From NCBI RefSeq assembly GCF_000226095.1, contig NC_016477.1:1798001-1862000 (forward strand): a stretch of 64,000 nt of DNA. Direction: 5' to 3'. A program made the position numbers and the translations under genes. The notes under the pieces were generated by a model that had not been told where the DNA came from, did not search any database, and was given only the letters and a program-made list of their open reading frames with translations. This stretch comes from Thermothelomyces thermophilus ATCC 42464. Its lineage: Eukaryota > Ascomycota > Sordariomycetes > Sordariales > Chaetomiaceae. Below are positions 11,509-23,012 of this stretch, one piece after another; within the stretch, counting starts at the first letter, position 1; the number at the start of each line of letters is the position of its first letter.

Positions 11509-14500
11509 CTAGTTCCTATAAGTTATCTTTTAGTCTAAAATCAAGCTATTTGACTAGATACTATAGTTTCTTATTAATAATACGTAAATCTAGAATTTCT
11601 TTGATATCCTATTTCTCTTCCTTGTCTTTTGCTTCGATATATATAGTAACCTTAGCATTTTTTGGTGCTGGTTTGAGAAGTAAAATATGAAAAACATCTA
11701 TCTATAGTTATATAGATGACGGTAATGATAGTCGGTAGTTAGATGTCGAAATTCGTTCTTTGATAACGAAAGGTCTAACCTTTTTAAAGTCTAGCTTCGT
11801 ACTTAGTCGTTTGGTTCGTAAGTTTCGTATAATTAGGTAGACTTTGTCTCCCCTCCTTAGGCAAGGTCCCTTAAGCCTGTATTTGTTATAGTAGTTCTTT
11901 ATTCTAGTCTTGACAAACTTAAGTTCCTTTTTAAGCTTTTTATATAGTGTATATATTTGTTCTACTTTAATTGCTACTCTTAGTATTATAACCTCTAGTC
12001 CTTACCTAAGGTTTACTTTATATCCGTAGTTCGCGAAGAATAGTATAACTTTAGTCGTTTCTATTAGCGTTATATTATAAGCGAGTTATACTATTAGTAA
12101 TAGTATAATCTAGTCGTCTTACTAGTAGTTAATGTAAGAATGGAGATACTGTTCGATAACTTAGTTTAGTTGCTCCATTTATCCGTTAGTCTATAGGTAA
12201 TATACCATTAATAGCTTACTATTAACGCCTAATCGTTATATTAATGCTTACTAGAACTTTGACACGAACTTAGTATCTCTATCGGTGATCTATTCTTACG
12301 GCTAAGTATATACTAATATAACTTGCTAATAGATTATATCTACTAGCTATTTAGCTATCTAGGATTCCTTATAGGGAAGGAAGTATACCTATTTTGTTAG
12401 GCAATTTACTATAGTAAGAATGTTATTATAGATTACTCCTATAGCCGTATCTTTAGATTCTAGTAGCTTTATAATAAAGTCTATCGTAACTAAGCTCTAT
12501 AGTTTGTTAGCTGTTAGTAGTAGCTAAAGTAGCCTATACGGCTTATATTATACCGTTTTGCTTCGATTACAAATATCGCAGTTCCGTATAACTTCCTTAA
12601 CTCGTACTATTAATTATAGAAAGTTATAGTGTTTCTTGACTTATACGATAGTCTTTATAACTCCTTTATATCCTTCGAGTTTCGACTTATAGAGTTCTCG
12701 AATTATCTATAGCTATTAATCCTAGTCATAGATATATACTTTGCCTTGGTACTAGAGTTTCCCATCTTTTTCTTCCACTCTATTAGGTACTAGTAGTCTA
12801 GGTGCTGCTTAATACTATACCTTGTTGATCCTTTCTTCTCGAAAGATTATATAGCATTCTAGGAACAAGTTAAGTGGATTATCTTCTATAGGTGTCTACG
12901 TTTTGTAATATAGCGTTCTGTCTATTTATTCCTTAAACAATAGTAGTATTGTTTCCGTTTGTCCTTCCGTATAATCTATTTGTTGGCTTAAGATATCCGC
13001 TTGTACGTTCTCTTTGCCCTTCTTATAGCAGATCTCAAAGTTAAATTCTATAAGGAATTCTGCCTATTATATTTGTCGTCTATTAAGCTTCTTCGTCGTT
13101 ATAAAGTATCGTAAATTCTTATAATCTGTATATACTTATACCGGTTTAATTGTACTACTAAGGTATAGTCGCTATTCCTTAAAAGCTTCGACAATCGTAA
13201 GTAGTTCCTTATTATAGATTAGATAATTAAGATATAGTCTATCAAGCTTCTTTAAAAAGAAAACTATAGGATATAGCTTTCCTTATTTATCTCGTTATCC
13301 TAATTGTCTTCCGATAGTATAGTCTAAAGCGTCTGTTTCTACCTTAAATAGCTTCTTAGGATCTAGTAATACTAGTATTAGATCTTTGGTAATGGCGTTA
13401 CGGATCTACGTAAATGCTTGCTTGTACTATTCTTCCTATTAGAATTTAGCGTTCTTCCTAGTAAGTTTGTATAAAGGTCGTATGATTGCTTTAAAGTTCC
13501 TAATGAACATTCGGTAGAAGTTTACAAATCCGATAAAGCTTTGTATTTCTATTACTAACGTTAGTTATAGCTACTCCTTAATAGCTTTAACCTTTGAAGG
13601 TTCTATCTAGATTTATCCTAGGGATATTTTATATCCTAGAAATACCGTTTTCCTAACGTAGAATTCACTCTTTTCCTTATTAACTAATAGTTTATATATA
13701 TATAGCGTATCTAGCACTGCTTTTACATACCTCTAGTATTTATCTATCGTCTTAGAGAAGATAAGTATATTGTCGAGATAATATACTATAAATTTGTCAA
13801 GAAAGGGTCGGATAGCTTGATTAATCAGGGCTTAGAACGTTACTAGCGTGTTCGTAAGTCCGAATGGCATGACAAGGTACTTATAGTGGCTATAGGGTAT
13901 CCTAAAGGCCATTTTCTACTCGTCGCCTTCTTTGATCTATATATAGTTATAGGCCGATAGTAAGTTAAGATACATAAAATATTAGGCTCCTGCTAACTAA
14001 TCTCGGAGCCGTAAGATTAGTAGTAATAGGTATTAATTTTTTATAGTCTGTTCGTTAAGTTACTAATAATTAATATATAACTATAGCTTTCTATCTTTCT
14101 TAAGCACAAACAGGATTAGGTAGCCTGCTAGCGATATCGACAGGCAGATATATCCTCTTTGAAGGTTCTCCTCTAAATATTACTTAAGTTCTTTGTTCTA
14201 TGTCTAGCTCGTATAGTAAATCTTGAAGAACTTTAGTTATACTCCTTCCTTAAGCTTAATCTCGTGATCCTATAGGCCGTATTCTGGCAATCCTTCTAGA
14301 TGTTTCGGTTTAAATGCTAGGTGTCCTTTGTATTCCTTTGGTACTTCCCTAGTCTTGTCTTGTCTCTTGGTTTTCTAATAGTATACGAACTTGGTTCTGT
14401 CTATAGCAATGCTAGCGATTTCTCCTATCTTAACCTACTACTCTAGTTATAGTACTCTGTATTTGTTAACGGAGAGAATAGCTATTGGTGGTTTAGCTTG

Positions 14501-15148
14501 TTCCTCTTATTATAACGTTAGTATCGTTATACCGCTTCTTTTAAAGTTTATAGTGGTCTACCTATTACTATCTGTCTCTTATAGTAGATCTATGGGATAT
14601 GCCTTTCTTTGAGTATCGTCTGCTTATAATCCTTATATATTCCCTATCTTACTAGTTAAATATAACTCTATTTAAGGTTATAGGTAGCTACTATTCTTTT
14701 AGCTAATATCTAGGTCATAATCTTTATATTATAGTAACCTTAATATTATATCTTTATTATTACCTATATCTATAATATTAAATATAATTACTATAGTTTT
14801 CCTTGCTATAGTAATATCGATCGGTTTAGTCTCCCTATATACCTATTACGTCGGAAATAGCCCTTTAACTATGCTATACTTCCGCTTTATTCTCTAGGGT
14901 ATTTATAGCTAATTTATAAGTATCGGCGAAATCAGGTTTATCTCTACTCTACTATCTACTAGTATGAGTATTTCGTGCTATTTCCATTGTGTTATTATCT
15001 ATAATCGCTTATCTTACTACTATTGTCTAAAGATTATAGCGATTTCCTATATTTCTACTAGGAGGTCTCGATATAGTAGTCTCTTATACTAGTTCCTCCT
15101 ATATTATACTACTACTCGCCACTATACAGGCGTTAATAGTTCCTAGGC
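11480..15148 (-). pseudogene. pol of element A, C-terminal to N-terminal (RIP-degraded)
   Basis: Minus-strand homologue of the intact Pol at 23013-26756: chromodomain end near 11500, integrase about 11800-12900, RNase H, RT about 13300-14000, protease about 14700-15000. Most Gln/Trp codons are stops. It breaks at 15148, where element C is inserted with a TAGGC flank (15144-15148), at a position equivalent to the start of Pol. Confidence 0.8.
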
Positions 15149-15282
15149 TATGACGAACCCAACTCAGACTTCTTCTAAAAGGGTTTAGACGGAGGTAAAT
15201 TAAGCGGGACAAGCGTATAGGTCGTCTAAGGGATTTGGTAAAGCCAAAGGGTTTATAATAACACTAGAGTTATCTCTTACAG
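15149..15282 (-). repeat. 3' LTR of element C, left piece
   Basis: First 134 bp (reverse complement of the LTR 3' part), ending in TACAG, the target site duplicated by element B. Confidence 0.8.
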
Positions 15283-15710
15283 TGTCACAGAAATATACAT
15301 GTAGGACGCTACCTGAGCTGCCTCCCTAACAGGCCAATAGGACAGTAGGAATAATAGGCTAATTAGAATAGGATTACACTTAGCAAGAAATGATCCTAGT
15401 AGAGGATCACTAGCTTACAATATAAGCCAGGTAAGCTAGTACAGAGGATTACCACGACTATTAGTGATCCTAGGATTATATATGTATATAGATAGTCACT
15501 CGTTATAGTAGACTCTAGGAGTTTACTAGTGATAGTAACCTATAATTACAGTACTTATACCAAATATCGCTAACTACTATAAGAGATAACTTTAGTGTTA
15601 TTATAAACCCTTTGGCTTCACCGAATCCCTTAGACGACCTATACGCTTGTCCCGCTTAATTTACCTTCGTCTGAACCCTTTTAGAAGAAGTCTAAGTTAG
15701 GTTTGTCATA
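15283..15710 (+). repeat. 5' LTR of element B (subtype 2, 428 bp)
   Basis: Begins TGTCACAG and ends TTTGTCATA (RIP form of TTCGTCACA). The 3' part matches subtype 1, but the U3 part is unrelated beyond the first few bases and contains several inverted repeats (GATCCT/AGGATC at 15392-15408, CTAGCTTAC/GTAAGCTAG at 15410-15439). Confidence 0.9.
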
Positions 15711-15737
15711 CGTTGCTATCACTCCCTTTGTTCTATT

Positions 15738-18001
15738 ATAGCTTAGGACAGAGGTAATTTCGACCTCGATATCGATATAGCTACTAACGTTATAGCTAAA
15801 TAGTTACTTACCTAGCTTAGTTAACTTTAGTAGCAGATCTAGGAGTTAGACTAGAAAGATAAGGTTGCTTAAGCTTAGATTAAGGAACTCGAGAACGGCG
15901 AAAAGCACTTGTAGAAGCTAGTTAACAAGGCCTATACTAAAATTAAGGCACTCGAAGGCACTAAAGCGAGCCATATCAAGATCAAACTACCTAGCAAATA
16001 TAGAGGAACTAAGGAGGATCTTATAAGATTCCTAATAAACCTCTGATCCTACTTCTGGCTTAATGATAACAAGTTTCTAGATGACAAAGCTAAAGTCTTC
16101 TATGTAGCTATAAGATTAGAAGGCAAGGCACTTAGATAGTTTGAGCCTATGTGGAACGACTATCTTACTAAGGAAGACGAAGATGACTAAGATACGTTTA
16201 TGTAAGCAGTCTTTCGATCTTATAACCGTTTTAAAGAAGAGCTTTAGAAGGTTTTCAGCGATAAAGACAAGAAGATTTATATATAAGAAAGACTTACCAA
16301 TCTCTAATAGACTAAGTTAGTAGCCTCCTATGTTATATAGTTTAGATAGGACATACTTAAGTCTTAGCTTAACGATAAAGCGTTAATATAACTATTCTAT
16401 AACGGCTTAAAGGAAAAGGTTAAAGATAAGCTATATAAGTATAACTAGCCTAAGACCCTAGACGAATATATCGTATAGGCTATTAGGATTAATAATCGAC
16501 TCTATATACGAGAGTAGTAGAAATGAGGTCAGATAAATAGAACCGTAATCAAAGCTAATAATAAGAAAAAACAGGCATACGTTAGTACCTTATATAGGAC
16601 GTATCCTAGAGCTATAGATATAGATATAGCATAGAAGCAGGACCAGAAGAAGATAACTAAAGACAAGTCTAATGTCACCTACTATAACTAATAGAAAGAA
16701 AGGACATTATAAATAAGAATACTAAAGCCTGAAGAAAGAGTGGAAAATAGTCCCTAGAAAGGAAATTATAGTTATTAACGAAACTACTAAGGATGTTATC
16801 GAAGTAGTAGCTATAAGCTATAAAGATAAGGATAGTAACACGGATAGTCTCGGACATGATAGTAACGGTAGAGACAAACAAGTACTATACTCCGAACTAG
16901 TCACTATAGACCTAGAGACAGGTCTTGCTAAATAGGATACGGCAGGAGAGTATACACTACTAATTTCGATTCTCCTAGCCTTAAAGTAGTAGGGTTTCAC
17001 AGTTATATAGAGGTAGGATAGATTATAGATAACTAATACCTAAGGAATCAAAAGACCTGGACCTAATATTCTATTCCTCTAGGAACGAATTGAATAGTAT
17101 CGTAACGAAGTTTTCCGGCTTAATATGGAACTATATGAACGGGATAGACACCTGATTTGACTTACCTAATAGAGTAATAAGATAAAAGACAAGATAAGGA
17201 AACTCTAACGTATTATAGGAACCATTAGAGGGGAATAGTCTATAATATATAATAGGCCTAATAGCTATACCAAGTATTTTAATAACTAGTAACTTAGCTA
17301 TGATATATAAAACCCTAAGTACTAGTTTATATATGTAAACCGCGGAAAAGATAAGCATATATAGGAAAGCTATTAGAAGAAATACTCCTACCTTAGCATT
17401 AGAGTATCTATAGTCTACGTATAGTGGGAAGGATTTAGGAAAGAGTTCCAATACCTCCTAGGTGACGCTATACGACTATACCCTCGATACAAGGCATATA
17501 CACAAGTACCCTAGTTCTAGTACGTAGCATACAAATGCCAATACTACTTTCGCGACAAATTTGAAAACAATTACTAGCTAACTTAATAAGGAAATAAGGA
17601 CGGGAGCCTCTACCCTATAGAATAGGTCTATAATGTAGGAAATAGAGCGGCCAAATTGCTCTAGAAGATCGAAGCCTATAATCTAGAAGGTATTATAATA
17701 GTTCTAAAACAAGCCTAGCCTAGGCATTACGGAACAGGACAAGACATATAGGACTCGTACTAGAGTAACGATTACCTCTACTACGTAGACGAAAAGAAAT
17801 CGCGGATCTGGGAACTTCAGATAAAGCTATAGCACGTATAACGAAAAGCAGAACGGACCTAATGGTAGGAAGCTATAAGCACTTGATAGCTTACAGAAAT
17901 GAGCACGATCGATAAAGCCGCTATTAGCCGAATAACCAAAGAGGTTAGCACTAACCTAGGAAACAGGTTAGGGCCCTTCGAGGGGCCTAAAAACCATTAA
18001 T
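15738..18001 (+). pseudogene. gag of element B (RIP-degraded)
   Basis: Colinear with the intact Gag at 20746-23007. The start codon is ATA (from ATG) and internal Gln/Trp codons are TAG/TAA. The frameshift region is altered from GGGAAAC to AGGAAAC, but the stem GGGCCC...GGGGCC survives at about 17971-17987. Confidence 0.85.
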
Positions 18002-20270
18002 ACCTATATAATAGCGAGTAATAGCATAATATAGGAGGAACTAGCGTAAGAGACCACTATATTGAGACCTCCTAGTAGAAATATAGGAAATCGCCGCAAT
18101 CTTTAGACGACGGTAGTAAGACAAGCGACTATAGATAATAGCATAATAGAGACAGTACGAAATGCTTGTATTAATAGATAGTAGAGCAGAGATAAACCTG
18201 ATTTCGCTGACACTTATAAATTAGCTATAGATACCCTAGAGAATGAAGTAAAAGTATAGTATAATTAAAGGGCCATTTCTAATATAATAGGTATATAAGG
18301 AGACTAAACTAATTAATATTACTATAGTAAGGAAGACTATAATAATTATATTTAGTATTATAGATATAGGTAACGATAAAGATATAATATTAGGGTTACT
18401 ATAATATAAAGATTACGACCTAGATGTTAGCTAGAAGAATAGTAGCTACCTATAACCCTAAATGGAGTCGTATTTAACTAGCGAGATAGGGAGTATACAA
18501 GGATCGCGAGCAGACGATGCTTAAGGGAAGGTATATCCTATAGATCTATCGCAAGAGACAAACAGTGGTAGGCAGACTACTATAGACTCTAGAAGAAGCG
18601 GTATAACGATACCGACGTTACGACAGGAGGAACAAGCTAAACTGCTAATAGCTATTCTCTCTATTAACAAATACGGAGTACTATAACTAGAGTAGTAGGT
18701 CAAGACAGGAGAAATCACTAGTATTACTATAGATGGAACTAAGTTTATATACTATTAGAAAGCCGAGAGATAAGATAAGACTAGGGAAGTACTAAAGAAA
18801 TATAAAGGACACCTAGCATTTGAACCGAAGCATCTAGAAGGATTACTAGAGTATAGCCTATAGGATTACGAGATTAAGCTTAAGGAAGGAGTATAACTAA
18901 AGTTCTTTAAGATTTACTATACGAGCTAGACATAGAACAAAGAACTTAAGCGATATTTAGAGGAGAACCTTCGAAGAGGATATATCCGCCCGTCGACATC
19001 ACTAGCAGGCTACCTAATCTTATTTATGCCTAAGAAAGACGGAAAGCTATGGTTATACGTCGACTATTGGTAACTTAACAAATAGACTGTGAAAAACCGA
19101 TACCTATTACTACTAATCTTATAGCTCCGAGATTAGTTAGTAGGAGCCTAATATTTTATATATCTTGACTTGCTATTGGCCTATAACTATATATAGATCA
19201 AAGAAGGCAATAAGTAGAAAATAGCCTTTAGAATACCCTATAATTACTATAAGTACCTTGTTATGCTATTCGGACTTACAAACGTACTAGCAACGTTCTA
19301 AGCCCTAATTGATTAAGCTATCTGACCCTTTCTCGACAAATTTACAGTATATTATCTCGACAATATACTTATCTTCTCTAAAATAATAGACAAACACCGG
19401 AAGTATATAAGAGTAGTGCTAGACATATTATACGTGTATAAGCTATTAGTTAATAAGGAAAAGAGCAAATTCCATATTAGGAAGACGGTATTTCTAGGAT
19501 ACGAGATATCCCTAGGACAAATCCGGATAGAACCTTCAAAGGTCGAAGCCATTAAGGATTAGCTACAACCGACGTTAGTTATAGAAGTACGAAGTTTCAT
19601 TAGGTTTATAAACTTCTACTAGATATTCATTAGGAACTTTAGAGCGATTGTACGACCTTTGTACAAACTTACTAAAAAGAATGTTAAATTCTAATAGGAA
19701 AAGTAATATAAGCAAGCATTTATATAGATCTACAATGCCATTACTAAAGATCTAGTACTAGTATTACCAGACCCTAAGAAGCCATTTAAGGTAGAAACGG
19801 ACGCTTCAGACTACGCTATTAGAGGATAGTTAGGATAACGAGATAAATAAAGGAAGCTATATCCTATAGCCTTCTTTTTAAAGAAGCTCGATAGACTACG
19901 TCTTAATTATCTAATCTATAATAAAGAACTACTTACGATTATCGAAGCTTTTAAGGAATAGCGACTATACCTTAGTGGTATAATCGAACTAGTATAAGTG
20001 TATATAGATTACAAGAATTTACGGTACTTTACGACGATAAAGGAGCTTAATAGATAACAAATACGATAGGCAGAATTCCTTATAGAATTCAATTTTGAGA
20101 TCTTCTATAAGAAGGGCAAAGAGAACATACAAGCAGACGCTTTAAGCCGACAAACGGATTATATAGAAGGACGAACGGAAATAACGCTACCGTTATTTAA
20201 AGAACAAATAGACGGAACGCTACATTATGAAACGTAGACACCTGTAGAAGACGATCTACTCGACTTATTC
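18000..20270 (+). pseudogene. pol of element B, 5' part (protease, RT, RNase H)
   Basis: Colinear with the intact Pol from its start to codon position about 750. It is interrupted at 20270 by element I, whose target TATTC is duplicated at 27866-27870. The YLDD active-site region reads Y-L-D-N near 19352-19363, a RIP-type Asp to Asn change. Confidence 0.85.
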
Positions 20271-20360
20271 TGTCACGAATAAGCACATGGGCGGCCTGGC
20301 AGGCTGCAGCCAGGACGCGGGACATTCCGACAGCCAATCACTTGACGGACCAATCAGAAG

Positions 20361-20399
20361 ATTATCACCGCCAAGACTAAGGTCTTCACTGGTGATAAT
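20361..20399. promoter_or_regulatory. 39-bp imperfect palindrome in U3 (subtype 1)
   Basis: ATTATCACC (20361-20369) and GGTGATAAT (20391-20399) are perfect 9-bp arms. Inside them AAGAC and GTCTT form a second 5-bp pair. Candidate operator; it is absent from the subtype-2 U3, which has other palindromes. Confidence 0.55.
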
Positions 20400-20486
20400 A
20401 ACATGTCACCGTCGACAACGCAGAATCACGAAGTGAAAGGAGGAGTGGTACTGGTGATAACTATTGAAGAAGGACAGACAATTGTG

Positions 20487-20546
20487 TATATATAGCTAGC
20501 TAGTCACTCGTTATGGTGGACTCTGGGAGTTCACCAGTGGTAACAA
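20487..20546 (+). promoter_or_regulatory. LTR promoter: TATA box and predicted RNA start
   Basis: TATATATAG at 20487-20495 is followed about 40 bp later by AGTGGTAACAA (20536-20546). That 11-mer is the exact reverse complement of the primer site after the LTR. In Tf1-type self-priming elements the first 11 nt of the RNA pair with that site, so 20536 is the predicted transcript start (inference). Confidence 0.55.
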
Positions 20547-20720
20547 TCACAATCACAGTACTCATACCAAGCATTGCTGATTACTGTGAGAGACAACTCT
20601 AAGTGTTGTTGTGAACCCTTTGGCTTCACCGAATCCCTCAGACGACCTGCCTGCTTGTCCTGCTTCACCCACCTCCGTCTGGACCCTTTCAGAAGAAGTC
20701 TGAGTTGGGTTCGTCACACG

Positions 20721-20731
20721 TTGTTACCACT
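20721..20731 (+). other. primer binding site, self-priming type
   Basis: TTGTTACCACT starts 2 bases after the 5' LTR end and is exactly complementary to AGTGGTAACAA at 20536-20546 inside the LTR. No tRNA 3'-end complement (TGG...) is seen. The pairing is kept in element B with different bases. Confidence 0.65.
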
Positions 20732-20745
20732 CCCTTTGTTCTGTC

Positions 20746-23007
20746 ATGGTTCAGAACGGAGGAGACCTCGACCTCGACACCGACATGGATACCAACGTCA
20801 CGGCCGAACAACTGCTCGCCCAGCTTGGTCAACTCCAGCAGCGGATCCAGGAGTTGGACCAGAGAGACAAGGCTGCTCAAGCTCGAATCAAGGAACTCGA
20901 GAACCGCGAAAAGTACTCGCAGAAGTTGGTCAACGAGGCCTACGCCAAAATCGAGGCACTCGAGGGCGCCAAAGCGAAGCGCATCAAGATCGAACCACCT
21001 GGCAAATACGGAGGAACCAAGGAGGATCTCGCAGGATTCTTGACAAACCTCCGATCCTACTTCCGGCTCAATGACGACAAGTTTCCGGACGACAAAGCCA
21101 AAGTCCTCTACGCAGCCACGAGACTAGAGGGCAAGGCACTCAGATGGTTCGAGCCTACGTGGAACGACTATCTCACCGAGGAAGACGAAGACGACCGAGA
21201 CGCGTTCACGCAGGCAGTCTTTCGATCCTACGACCGTTTCGAAGAAGAGCTTCGGAAGGTCTTTGGCGACAAAGACGAGAAAATCCATGCGCAAGAAAGA
21301 CTCGCCAATCTCCGACAGACCAAGTCAGCAGCCTCCTACGCCGCACAGTTCAGACAGGACATGCTCAAGTCTCAGCTTAACGACGAGGCGTTGATGCAAT
21401 TGTTCTATAACGGCTTGAAGGAAAAGGTCAAGGACGAGCTGTACAAGTACGATCGGCCTGAGACTCTGGACGAATACATCGCGCAGGCCATCAGGATCGA
21501 TGATCGACTCTACGCACGAGAGCAGCAGAAACGAGGTCGAATGAACGGAACCACGGTTAAGGCCAACGACAAGAAAAAGCGAGCGTACGTCAGTACCTCG
21601 TACGGGACGCACCCCGGAGCCATGGATGTGGATGCAGCGCAGAAGCAGGACCAGAAGAAGACGGCCAAAGACAAGTCTAATGTTACCTGCTACAACTGCG
21701 GAAAGAAAGGGCACTACAAGCGAGAATGCCGAAGCCCGAAGAAAGAATGGAAACCAACCCCTGGAAAGGAAATTGCGGCCATCGACGAAACCACCAAGGA
21801 CGTCATCGAAGTAGCGGCCACGAGCTACGAAGACAAGGGCAGTGACACGGACAGTCTCGGACACGACGGCAACGGTGAAGACGAACAAGCACCGTACTCC
21901 GAACTGGTCACTGTGGACCCAGAGACAGGTCTTGCCGAATGGGACATGGCAGGAGAATATGCACCGCCAGTTTCGATTCTCCCAGCCTTGAGGCAGTGGG
22001 GTTTCACAGTCACGCAGAGGCGGGATGGATCGTGGACAACCGACACCCAAGGAATCGAAAGACCCGGACCCAATGCTCTATTCCTCCAGGAACGAATCGA
22101 ATGGTACCGCAACGAAGTTTTCCGACTCAACACGGAACTGCGCGAACGGGATGGGCGCTTGACTCGACTCGCCCAGCAGAGCGAAGAGATGAAGGACGAA
22201 ATGAGGGAACTCCGACGTATCGTGGAAGCCATCAAAGGAGAACAGCCTGTGACATATGATGGGCCCGATAGCTACGCCGAGTACCTTGACGATCAGCAAC
22301 TCAGCAACGACGTGCGGAACCCAGAATACCAGTTCATGCGCGCGAACCGCGGAAAAGACGAACGCACGTGGGAAAGCTACTGGAAGAAACACTCCTATGT
22401 CAGCACTGGAGTACCTACGGTCCACGTACAATGGGAAGGATTCGGGAAAGAATTCCAATACCTCCCAGGCGACGCCATGCGACTGCACCCTCGACACGAG
22501 GCACATGCGCAAGTGCCCTGGTTTCAGTGTGTGGCACACGAATGTCGATATCACTTCCGCGACAAATTCGAAAACAATCATTGGCCGACCCGACAGGAAA
22601 ACGGGGACGGAGGCTTACGCCCTGTGGAATGGGTCTACGATGCAGGAAACAGAGCGGCCGAATTGCTCTGGAAGATCGAAGCCCGCAATTCAGAAAGCAT
22701 CACGATAGTTCCAAGACGAGCCTGGCCTAGGCACTGCGGAACCGGACGAGACACATGGGACTCGTGCTGGAGCAACGATTGCCTCTATCACGCGGACGAA
22801 AAGAAATTGCGAATTCGGGAGCTTCAGACGAAGCTATGGCACGCACGACGGAAAGCAGAACGGACCCAATGGTGGGAAGCCGCAAGCACTCAATGGCTCA
22901 CGGAAATGAGCACGATCGACGAAGCCGCTATCAGCCGAACAACCGAAGAGGTCAGCACTGACCTGGGAAACGGGTCAGGGCCCTTCGAGGGGCCCGGAAA
23001 CCATTAA
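20746..23007 (+). CDS. gag: Gag polyprotein, 753 aa, with long C-terminal extension
   Basis: Structural protein that packages element RNA into virus-like particles. Residues about 18-83 are predicted coiled coil (heptad Leu/Ile with many charged residues). Residues about 85-290 match a retrotransposon Gag domain (L-x-x-Y-F, then A-L-R-W-F, a Y-A-x-x-F-R block, a L-x-x-x-V-x-D-E-L end). A CCHC zinc knuckle follows: C315-x2-C318-x4-H323-x4-C328. Unusually, about 425 residues follow the knuckle: an acidic linker, a coiled coil at about 446-498, and a Cys/His cluster (C595-x4-C600-x2-H603-x8-H612) before a charged tail. The start ATG at 20746 lies 27 bp after the LTR and is the first in frame. 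The gag stop lies 34 nt past a likely -1 frameshift site that leads into pol. Confidence 0.95.
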   Translation: MVQNGGDLDLDTDMDTNVTAEQLLAQLGQLQQRIQELDQRDKAAQARIKELENREKYSQKLVNEAYAKIEALEGAKAKRIKIEPPGKYGGTKEDLAGFLTNLRSYFRLNDDKFPDDKAKVLYAATRLEGKALRWFEPTWNDYLTEEDEDDRDAFTQAVFRSYDRFEEELRKVFGDKDEKIHAQERLANLRQTKSAASYAAQFRQDMLKSQLNDEALMQLFYNGLKEKVKDELYKYDRPETLDEYIAQAIRIDDRLYAREQQKRGRMNGTTVKANDKKKRAYVSTSYGTHPGAMDVDAAQKQDQKKTAKDKSNVTCYNCGKKGHYKRECRSPKKEWKPTPGKEIAAIDETTKDVIEVAATSYEDKGSDTDSLGHDGNGEDEQAPYSELVTVDPETGLAEWDMAGEYAPPVSILPALRQWGFTVTQRRDGSWTTDTQGIERPGPNALFLQERIEWYRNEVFRLNTELRERDGRLTRLAQQSEEMKDEMRELRRIVEAIKGEQPVTYDGPDSYAEYLDDQQLSNDVRNPEYQFMRANRGKDERTWESYWKKHSYVSTGVPTVHVQWEGFGKEFQYLPGDAMRLHPRHEAHAQVPWFQCVAHECRYHFRDKFENNHWPTRQENGDGGLRPVEWVYDAGNRAAELLWKIEARNSESITIVPRRAWPRHCGTGRDTWDSCWSNDCLYHADEKKLRIRELQTKLWHARRKAERTQWWEAASTQWLTEMSTIDEAAISRTTEEVSTDLGNGSGPFEGPGNH
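22965..22995 (+). promoter_or_regulatory. programmed -1 frameshift signal at gag/pol
   Basis: GGGAAAC (22965-22971) reads G-GGA-AAC in the gag frame, the X-XXY-YYZ form of a slippery heptamer. Six bases later GGGCCC (22978-22983), loop TTCGAG and GGGCCC (22990-22995) can form a six-GC-pair stem. A -1 slip here enters exactly the frame of pol, which has no ATG near its 5' end and is open through this region. Gag stops at 23005-23007. Confidence 0.7.
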
Positions 23008-23012
23008 CGCCC

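Larger units (their letters stand above)
20271..20718 (+). repeat. 5' LTR of element I (448 bp)
   Basis: TGTCACGAATAAG...GGGTTCGTCACA. U3 holds a 39-bp imperfect palindrome (20361-20399) and a TATA box (TATATATAG, 20487-20495). Confidence 0.95.

Noticed and set aside
20719-20740. tRNA-type primer site for Gypsy family 1
   Set aside because: No TGG-type complement to a tRNA 3' end follows the LTR; the 11-nt self-complement with the LTR fits better.
21325-22050. 241-codon open frame on the minus strand inside gag of element I
   Set aside because: It lies wholly opposite a well-supported coding region, has no domain, and is closed by many stops in the RIP copies not explained by RIP. A shadow of GC-rich codons.
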